Source: Candidatus Krumholzibacteriota bacterium (GTDB lineage Bacteria; Krumholzibacteriota; Krumholzibacteriia; Krumholzibacteriales; Krumholzibacteriaceae). From it: a stretch of 11,528 nucleotides of DNA. Of this stretch, positions 6,150 to 11,528 are shown piece after piece. Every line of letters starts with the position of its first letter. The first letter of the stretch is position 1. Under the pieces are notes generated by a model. It searched no databases and had not been told where the DNA came from. It worked only from the letters and a program-made list of their open reading frames with translations. The stretch spans positions 1 to 11,528 of the forward strand of contig DAOVFR010000052.1 of assembly GCA_030672805.1 (NCBI GenBank), given 5' to 3'. The translations under genes and the position numbers were made by a program.

Positions 6150-6200
6150 AGTGCCGGTTAAAATCAAGCGATCATAATGTTTTTTTCAGAATACCATCGC

Positions 6201-6269
6201 GCCGGGCGGGATGGGCTCCGCCGCCGGGCGGGACCGGTTCCCTGCCGGACGGGATGGGCTCCGCCGCCG
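6201..6269. repeat. Two copies of a GC-rich 26-bp repeat
   Basis: Bases 6201-6226 and 6244-6269 are the same 26-mer apart from one mismatch (GCCGGGCGGG against GCCGGACGGG), with a 43-base period. The shared perfect core is CGGGATGGGCTCCGCCGCCG. The copies lie between the convergent glycosyltransferase and PAS genes. An internal CCGCC-G-GGCGG can pair with itself, but no T-run follows on either strand. The region could be a bidirectional transcription barrier or a dispersed intergenic repeat. Confidence 0.6.
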
Positions 6270-6276
6270 CCAGAGA

Positions 6277-6618
6277 TCAGTTCCTGATGATGACGAGAAC
6301 CGCTCCCTCGCTTTTTTTCACCTTGAGGACGATGAGGTTTTTTACGATCTTCGGGTTATTCGGCGTTTTTAGCGTGCACTTGTAGGTGGTCGGCACGCTC
6401 ACGTCCCCACGCTTTCTCTGCCTCATGAAATCCTGGACCATATCGATCGATTCCGGATGAACGATCTCGATAACGGGCAGACCGTTGAATTCATCCTTGC
6501 TCCGTTCCATTACCGAGGCGAAGAGGTCATTGGCCATGAGAAAGTGCTCGTCCTTGTAGCATGCGGCGGCTTCACCGCATTCCCCAAAGGCGTTGATCAG
6601 GTTCTCCCTGCAATCCAT
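6277..6618 (-). CDS. Stand-alone PAS domain protein
   Basis: A 113-residue protein that consists almost entirely of one PAS-like sensor domain. Visible features are a beta strand and helix around ACYKDEHFLMANDLFASVMERS (about 19-40), the SKDEFNGLPVIEIVHPESID segment (40-59) that matches the usual G-x-x-x-x-x-x-V-H-P-E-D turn, and paired C-terminal strands (TYKCTLKTP, KNLIVLKVKKSEGAVLVIIRN). No kinase, cyclase, helix-turn-helix or membrane segment is attached, so the output must come from a partner protein or from dimer exchange. The ligand is unknown. I chose ATG 6618 because AAGGA lies seven bases upstream on the minus strand. A GTG two codons earlier (6624) leaves only one base between it and AAGGA. 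It is transcribed away from the giant secreted protein and towards the glycosyltransferase gene. Confidence 0.72.
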   Translation of the reverse strand: MDCRENLINAFGECGEAAACYKDEHFLMANDLFASVMERSKDEFNGLPVIEIVHPESIDMVQDFMRQRKRGDVSVPTTYKCTLKTPNNPKIVKNLIVLKVKKSEGAVLVIIRN

Positions 6619-7000
6619 TTTCACGTCCTTTTCTCAACCGGTTGTACATAACATCGCGATTCAGGCGCTTGAAATATATCGACCGTCACGGAGAGAGGCA
6701 AATGATATGTGCGCTCCGCGGCATGGGTGACGGCTGCGACTGTTTCGTGGGATCCGTTCTCACTGGCGGGAATTGTCTCCGGTTCCCCATCGTTTCCTGA
6801 AATATCCGGATGTTTCTTATTGTTGTGAATAGTTCTTGCACGACCCGTTTCCATCAAACCGGTGCCGGGCACACGGTGCGTGTGCAACCGGTTGGTAAAA
6901 AGAATGTTAGCAATACCCCGGCAGGCGGGCGCAGCGTCCCGCATGGCCATAACGTGTTGCTGAAACATACGTTATGGTGGAGATGCCGGAACACCGGACT
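6619..7000. other. Divergent intergenic region with several palindromes
   Basis: This 382-base stretch separates the PAS gene (minus) from the giant secreted-protein gene (plus) and should hold both promoters. I see two identical copies of the palindrome CAACCGGTTG (6635-6644 and 6885-6894), a GCACAC-N5-GTGTGC hairpin (6869-6885) and a 9-bp inverted repeat (6947-6977). Open frames occur on both strands, but none has a recognisable domain or a good start signal. No convincing -35/-10 pair was found. Confidence 0.5.
6947..6977. promoter_or_regulatory. Inverted repeat upstream of giant secreted-protein gene
   Basis: CCATAACGT (6947-6955) and ACGTTATGG (6969-6977) are perfect 9-bp inverted repeats separated by 13 bases, about 24 bases before the chosen start at 7001. 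The size and position suit a dimeric regulator site or an RNA hairpin in the leader. There is no T-run, so it is unlikely to be a terminator. Confidence 0.4.
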
Positions 7001-10000
7001 ATGAGACGTTTATCTATCATATTTGACCAATTTTGCAATGTTTTTTACCGCTGGGCTGTAATACCCCTTCTCACCGTATGCGTTTTTTTAACGCTGCTGT
7101 TCCCCGCGCGGGCGTCCGCCGCGACTGAACCTGGTTCGAGCGGGCCGGAGGGAAGGCGGGTTCTCGCGTCGCCCGGAGACCTCCTCATCGAGCCCCTCAG
7201 CTGTTCCTTCGATACACTGTTTGTCAGTCAGCAGGGTGTGCCCGTTCAGGTGAGTGTCTGCAATAACAGCGGGACAGAGATCCTCATTCAGACGATCATG
7301 CTCAATTTCTCGTTTGGGATGTTAGGCGACCGCAACGGAGACTACGATGTCAGCGGGGATCTCTCACCGATGGATGTTATCCCGGTGGGGGGGGTCTCGA
7401 CGTACAACTTTGAAGTGACAGTGAGGGACGGAGCGCTGACCGGCAGCAGCATCAGTGTCGACGCCGCCGTTACCGGGCAGCGGCTCGATAATTTCGATAC
7501 GGTGAGTGATAACACGTTTTTCGATACGTTTCTCGACCGGTTCGACGGGATCTCCTACGGGGGAGACAACGGCTCGAGGAGCTGGAGCGGTCCCTGGATC
7601 GAGACGGGCGAATCGGACGGAGTGTCGAGCGGAACCGTCAGGGTCTTTCAAAACACCTACACCGAGTGGGGCAACAGCCTCAGGCTCGGCGGGTTCCCGA
7701 CACCCAGTTCAAGCCGCGGCGCACTGCGCGAGGCGGACCTCGCCGGTGCGATAGGTGCTCTCCTCTCGTTCAACTGGAACCGCCTGGAGGGGGCCGGGTT
7801 CATGGGCGCCAGCGTTTTCGTCCAGGTTTCCGGGAACGGAGGATCGAGCTGGACCACGATCCGTACTATAACGGAGGGGACCGATTCGACGCCGCATAGT
7901 GAAAGCTTCGATATTTCCGCCTACATCGCTCTCGACACGCAGGTCCGCATCAGGACCGAAGCGGATGATGCCGAGGGCTATATCTACTTCGACGATATCG
8001 AGGTCGCGGTCGTGCCCGGGTGCCGTTCAACCGCATGGATCGTCCTCGCGGAGGGCATACAGCCGATCGTCGGACTCTTCGACACACGTCTGACGCTGGA
8101 CCGGTCCGACGACGAGATCCTGCACATCGGCTACGAAAACGCATTTGCCCTGAACAAGGTGCACTATCTGAACGGGGGAGACCCGATCGCCGATATCACT
8201 TTCGAGAATGATAACTGGTACCGCCTCGTCATCCAGATAAATCCGATGGTGGACTGGGAGTGGGAGCCGAATAATACGGATCGCGGATACTTCTCCTTTA
8301 AAAACATGTCAAGCAGCTTCGGACGGATAAGCGCTCCCGTGCCCGGCATGAAGGAATTTCTCATCAGCGAGAGCTTTCTCGATGATGAGGAGACCGATAA
8401 CATCGATTTCTTCGTCGCTGCCACGAATTATGCGGACCCCGCCGTTCCGTGGGACATGCAGTCAGATCCGTTCACATCCCTCATTGTCGACAATGGCAAG
8501 ATGGGAGAGTACGGCTCTCTCATACCCGGAACCCCCCCGGTGCAGATGATCATCGACTGCGTGGACGGGTTGAAGGACTGGGAACTCACCGGCACATGCG
8601 ATAACAGCAGGTACTACATATTCGAGATGTGGTTCCAGCCCGACAAGGAGTGGGAGCATGGCGATATAGCCACGGTGCAGCTTTACATCGAGGGGCAAGA
8701 GGCCGGTGACGGGGATATTGATAAGCTCCTGGCGAGCTTCCGGATGGTCGATGACGATACCATTCCCCCTGTCTTTTCCGAGTTCTCTCCCGAGATCGTA
8801 TCGGATGGGGAGAGTTTCGATATCACCTGTCACATCTCGGACTCGAGCGGGGTCTACGACGATGAAACGGGATCCGGCGGGCAGGGTGTGTACTTCATCT
8901 GGGACACGGACGGCGAGCTTGCCGTCGATCACAACGAGGTCCTGATGTCGTCCCTGGGCGGCGGCTACTATACCGCCGACGGGGCGATCGGCGGCTTCGC
9001 GGAGGGGACCGAGGTTGTCTACGCGATCCACGCATGCGACGACGATGCCGACAACGGAGATCCCGGGGACAGGAGCTGCGCGTTCAGCGGCATGCAGACG
9101 GTCCAGGTGGTCGGGCCGATCTATCTTATGGACGAACCGCACTCGTTGTGGCCGGACTTCGTCTATCCCGGCGAACAGGGTGTGGCGTTCTATGTCGAGG
9201 TGACCAGCCCGATGCCGGACGGCATACGGCTCTGGACTTCGTCGTTCCTGATGATCACCGACGGAAGCGACACACTCTATGCGAACCTGAGCAATGAGAC
9301 CTGGATCGAGACGGGTGCCGCTAAATTCCCGATTTCATTCGATCCGGTGGATATTCCCCCGACCTTCTCCGCCCCGGACACGCTCGACCTTGTCCTGTCC
9401 CTCGAGGGCTGGTACGACGGAACGACCTACTACAGCCAGTACTGGACGCTGTCGCCGACGAACAGGCTGATCGTGCTCGAGCCGACCGTTCATGTTTCGG
9501 AGCATGCTATCCCCTCGCCGGCGGTGCATCCCGGCGAGAGCGGCGTCGAGCTTCTCAGGATGGAGATTGCCCTCGAGAGCGTCTACAACGTCACGCTCGA
9601 CGGGATCGCCGTGACGAACGTTACGTCAGGCACCGTCCCGGTCCCCGGGAACGATGTCAACATCAGCAGGCTTTACCTGTACAGGCAGGGCTCCGGTGCG
9701 GGAAGCGGCGGCGCAGCGCTCGAGAAGGCGACAGAGCGGCGTGCGAGGGAGAATGAGAGTCCCGCCGACAGGGAAGACCCCGGCAAGAGAGGCGGGCGCG
9801 ATCCGCTGCTCAGCAGGCCTTTCAGCGGGACCGATTCGCTTATCGCGACAGCGATCCTCGAGAACGGCCGGGCGAGGTTCGAGACCGGCGGCGGTCTCGA
9901 ACTGCCCGCGTGGGAATCTCACTATTACTACGTCATCGCCGATATCGATTCGTTCCTCGCCTGTGACGGCGATTCGATCGATATCGAGATATCCTCGCCC

Positions 10001-11528
10001 GATTCGATTTCCATCACGGGAAGAGCGGCCATCTCCTTTTCCGGTACACCGCTGAACTCCGGGGGTACAAGAGTCGTCGACGGATCGATGCTGTTCCAGT
10101 ACGGCATCGAGAGCAACCTGCCCGATACCCTCTACTCGGATACATCGGACCAGCTGGTCATGTCCGCGGTCGTGCCCAGGAGGGGATATTCAGCCGACGT
10201 GCTGTACGGTCTTACCGTGAAGAACTACGGCGACGCACAGGCCGACGGCGCGATCACCGCCCTCGAGCTCCGGGTAGACGACGGGGACGGTGAGTTCTCC
10301 GCCGTATCGGACAGCCTGATCGGCACCCTGCAGGGAACCGGCGACGTGTTCGTCATCTCCGGAATCGATTACCCGGTGACCGGGCCGCTGCGGTTCCACG
10401 TTTCCGCCGATATCGGTCACAATTTCTCCGATGAGCTTGTTCTCCGTATCGGCATTCCGCCCGGGGGCGTCGAGTTCAGGTCGGGCAACGACGGGCCCAT
10501 CGACGGAACCGCACTGTCCGATTCCTCGCAGCTCATCGTGCGGGTCGAGGAAGTGGTACTCGACGCGGTGCCGGTTCCGCCAGCCACCGTGTATCCCGGC
10601 GACGGTGATGTGCAGCTACTCGCCTTCAGGCTCCTGAACGGCACGACCGATATCGTGACGTTCGACTCGCTGCGTGTGAGGGGTGACACCACCCTGTTCT
10701 ACTGCGAGCCGTCGAAGTTTCTCAGGCTTTGTCTCGACAACGGAGACCGCTTGTTCGATCCCGCCACCGACGTTGTGATTTCGAACGCCGCATGGTCGAC
10801 CGGTGAGGGACTGTTCGAGGGTATCGGCCACGTGCTTTCCGTCGACGCGGAGGATGTTCTTTACGTGACGGCGTATGCCGACTCGTACCTGACCGCCGAC
10901 GGCGAGACACTCCGCGTTTCCCTCGCATCCGCCGGGGACATCTACCTTGTCGCGGCGGCAACGGATATATTCCTGCTCGATGCCGAGTTCCCCATCTCGA
11001 GCGGCGATGGCGCCGTAACGGACGGCATGTGCTCGTTCCAGCTAACGGCGCACCCGCTTGCGGACAGCACCGTTATCACCATGACGGAAGACATACTCAT
11101 ATACGATATAGATGTGCCGGGTAACGGCTGCAGGGACGATACGCTGACCGCACTCACGATCATCAACCACGGCACGGCGGACGAGGGGCATATCAAAAAG
11201 GTCGTGCTCTGGAGCGACGACGGTGACGGTCTGTTCGATCCACGGTACGATGATTCGCTCACCGTGTTCTCCATCGCCGCCGCGAAGACGTACACCGCTC
11301 CGGGTCTGTCCCTTCCGCTTCCCGGTTCAACCGGGCGCCGGCTGTTCGTATCGATCGACCTGGTGAACGGTTACGCGTCGGGTGCAACGATCAGGGCCGG
11401 TATCCCCGTCATGGGAGTCGTGGTCGCATCAGGCAACGACGGGCCCGTCGATCAAGAGATCGTGTCGGGGAACGAACTTATCATCCCGATTCCCGACAGG
11501 GTCACGATCTACACGAGCATCCTCGGTA
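7001..11528 (+). CDS. Giant secreted multidomain beta-rich protein, 3'-truncated by the window edge
   Basis: One uninterrupted frame of 1509 codons runs off the right edge with no stop. Residues 1-40 form a signal peptide: a long charged start, a hydrophobic core (AVIPLLTVCVFLTLLF) and an ARASA-AT cleavage site. A beta domain follows (about 60-165), then a jelly-roll-like domain (about 173-340; SLRLGGF, NGGSSWTTIR, SESFDISAYIALDTQVRIRT, YIYFDDIEVAV), a region of unknown fold (344-590), an Ig-like domain (590-705), and diverged repeats to the end. Repeat landmarks are V-[YH]-P-G-[ED] at 721, 842 and 1197, DxGDxxF at 1093, 1246 and 1406, and SGNDGP at 1161 and 1477. The protein is rich in Asp, Gly, Ser and Thr, as expected for an exported surface protein. 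ATG 7001 gives the best signal peptide; in-frame ATGs at 6983 and 6974 are possible. No function is assigned. Any C-terminal anchor or sorting signal would lie beyond the window. Confidence 0.85.
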   Translation, partial: MRRLSIIFDQFCNVFYRWAVIPLLTVCVFLTLLFPARASAATEPGSSGPEGRRVLASPGDLLIEPLSCSFDTLFVSQQGVPVQVSVCNNSGTEILIQTIMLNFSFGMLGDRNGDYDVSGDLSPMDVIPVGGVSTYNFEVTVRDGALTGSSISVDAAVTGQRLDNFDTVSDNTFFDTFLDRFDGISYGGDNGSRSWSGPWIETGESDGVSSGTVRVFQNTYTEWGNSLRLGGFPTPSSSRGALREADLAGAIGALLSFNWNRLEGAGFMGASVFVQVSGNGGSSWTTIRTITEGTDSTPHSESFDISAYIALDTQVRIRTEADDAEGYIYFDDIEVAVVPGCRSTAWIVLAEGIQPIVGLFDTRLTLDRSDDEILHIGYENAFALNKVHYLNGGDPIADITFENDNWYRLVIQINPMVDWEWEPNNTDRGYFSFKNMSSSFGRISAPVPGMKEFLISESFLDDEETDNIDFFVAATNYADPAVPWDMQSDPFTSLIVDNGKMGEYGSLIPGTPPVQMIIDCVDGLKDWELTGTCDNSRYYIFEMWFQPDKEWEHGDIATVQLYIEGQEAGDGDIDKLLASFRMVDDDTIPPVFSEFSPEIVSDGESFDITCHISDSSGVYDDETGSGGQGVYFIWDTDGELAVDHNEVLMSSLGGGYYTADGAIGGFAEGTEVVYAIHACDDDADNGDPGDRSCAFSGMQTVQVVGPIYLMDEPHSLWPDFVYPGEQGVAFYVEVTSPMPDGIRLWTSSFLMITDGSDTLYANLSNETWIETGAAKFPISFDPVDIPPTFSAPDTLDLVLSLEGWYDGTTYYSQYWTLSPTNRLIVLEPTVHVSEHAIPSPAVHPGESGVELLRMEIALESVYNVTLDGIAVTNVTSGTVPVPGNDVNISRLYLYRQGSGAGSGGAALEKATERRARENESPADREDPGKRGGRDPLLSRPFSGTDSLIATAILENGRARFETGGGLELPAWESHYYYVIADIDSFLACDGDSIDIEISSPDSISITGRAAISFSGTPLNSGGTRVVDGSMLFQYGIESNLPDTLYSDTSDQLVMSAVVPRRGYSADVLYGLTVKNYGDAQADGAITALELRVDDGDGEFSAVSDSLIGTLQGTGDVFVISGIDYPVTGPLRFHVSADIGHNFSDELVLRIGIPPGGVEFRSGNDGPIDGTALSDSSQLIVRVEEVVLDAVPVPPATVYPGDGDVQLLAFRLLNGTTDIVTFDSLRVRGDTTLFYCEPSKFLRLCLDNGDRLFDPATDVVISNAAWSTGEGLFEGIGHVLSVDAEDVLYVTAYADSYLTADGETLRVSLASAGDIYLVAAATDIFLLDAEFPISSGDGAVTDGMCSFQLTAHPLADSTVITMTEDILIYDIDVPGNGCRDDTLTALTIINHGTADEGHIKKVVLWSDDGDGLFDPRYDDSLTVFSIAAAKTYTAPGLSLPLPGSTGRRLFVSIDLVNGYASGATIRAGIPVMGVVVASGNDGPVDQEIVSGNELIIPIPDRVTIYTSILG
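9484..11528 (+). repeat. Tandem ~155-residue protein modules
   Basis: Within the giant protein, a beta-rich unit recurs. Segments LTVKNYG (1071), DDGDGEF (1093) and SGNDGP (1161) return as LTIINHG (1385), DDGDGLFD (1406) and SGNDGP (1477), an offset of about 315 residues. A related unit with DNGDRLFD (1246) lies between them, so the basic spacing is about 155. RLYLYRQG at about 889-896 starts an equivalent loop in an earlier unit. The 15-base string GGCAACGACGGGCCC is identical at 10484 and 11432. The last unit is cut by the window edge. Confidence 0.6.

Noticed and set aside
6150..6190. Intrinsic terminator after the glycosyltransferase gene (T-run at 6180-6186)
   Set aside because: No stable GC stem precedes the T-run. 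The nearby GCCGGT strings are direct, not inverted, repeats.
6621..6968. 115-codon open frame on the minus strand in the divergent spacer
   Set aside because: It has no recognisable domain, a mixed low-information composition, no clear ribosome binding site, and its end runs into the start region of the PAS gene.
8462..9142. 226-codon open frame on the minus strand
   Set aside because: It lies wholly inside the continuous giant secreted-protein frame, whose signal peptide and repeats are convincing. It is a GC-rich antisense shadow.
1..11528. CRISPR array, tRNA, rRNA, insertion sequence or prophage
   Set aside because: No regularly spaced repeats, cloverleaf-like sequence, transposase or phage genes were found. 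The HNH gene alone is not evidence of a mobile element.

Overview
The window is GC-rich, densely coding DNA. It probably comes from an anaerobic or microaerophilic Gram-negative bacterium: it carries an oxygen-defence cluster typical of anaerobes (PerR, rubredoxins, rubrerythrin). A very large secreted beta-rich modular protein and the HNH family at the left edge resemble genes seen in the FCB and neighbouring candidate phyla. The taxonomic placement is inference; no rRNA or marker gene is present.

Layout. 1-492: 3' part of an HNH endonuclease gene. 638-1360: a monofunctional, iron-sulfur HhH-GPD DNA glycosylase of the MagIII/COG2231 type. 1361-1473: an AT-rich promoter region with a Fur/PerR-like palindrome. 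1474-4534: a six-gene redox cluster on the + strand. In order it encodes a PerR-type regulator, a rubredoxin-flavin reductase fusion with a TTG start, a ferritin-like/SpoIIE phosphatase fusion, a 40-residue rubredoxin-like protein, a classical rubredoxin, and a rubrerythrin-family diiron protein. 4542-6149: a GT39/ArnT-like membrane glycosyltransferase, 7 bases after the cluster. 6150-6276: a short GC-rich region with a 26-bp repeat. 6277-6618 (minus): a stand-alone PAS domain protein. 6619-7000: a divergent intergenic region with palindromes and a 9-bp inverted repeat. 7001-11528: a gene of at least 1509 codons, open at the right edge, for a secreted multidomain beta-rich protein.

How the genes may work together. 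PerR senses peroxide and probably controls its own operon. The flavin reductase-rubredoxin protein would take electrons from NAD(P)H. The two small rubredoxins would carry them on, and the rubrerythrin would reduce peroxide. The unexpected member is the third gene: a two-helix ferritin-like segment (one Glu plus one ExxH) joined to a SpoIIE-type PPM phosphatase that keeps its metal-binding Asp residues. Placed in a PerR-linked operon, it suggests a diiron or peroxide sensor that drives a phosphatase output. That would link oxidative stress to protein-phosphorylation signalling, and it is the main candidate here for an undescribed system.

The giant protein has a signal peptide, an N-terminal beta domain, a jelly-roll-like domain, an Ig-like domain, and several diverged repeats of about 155 residues, each with an acidic DxGDxxF loop. 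In one repeat a charged insert of about 50 residues replaces that loop.
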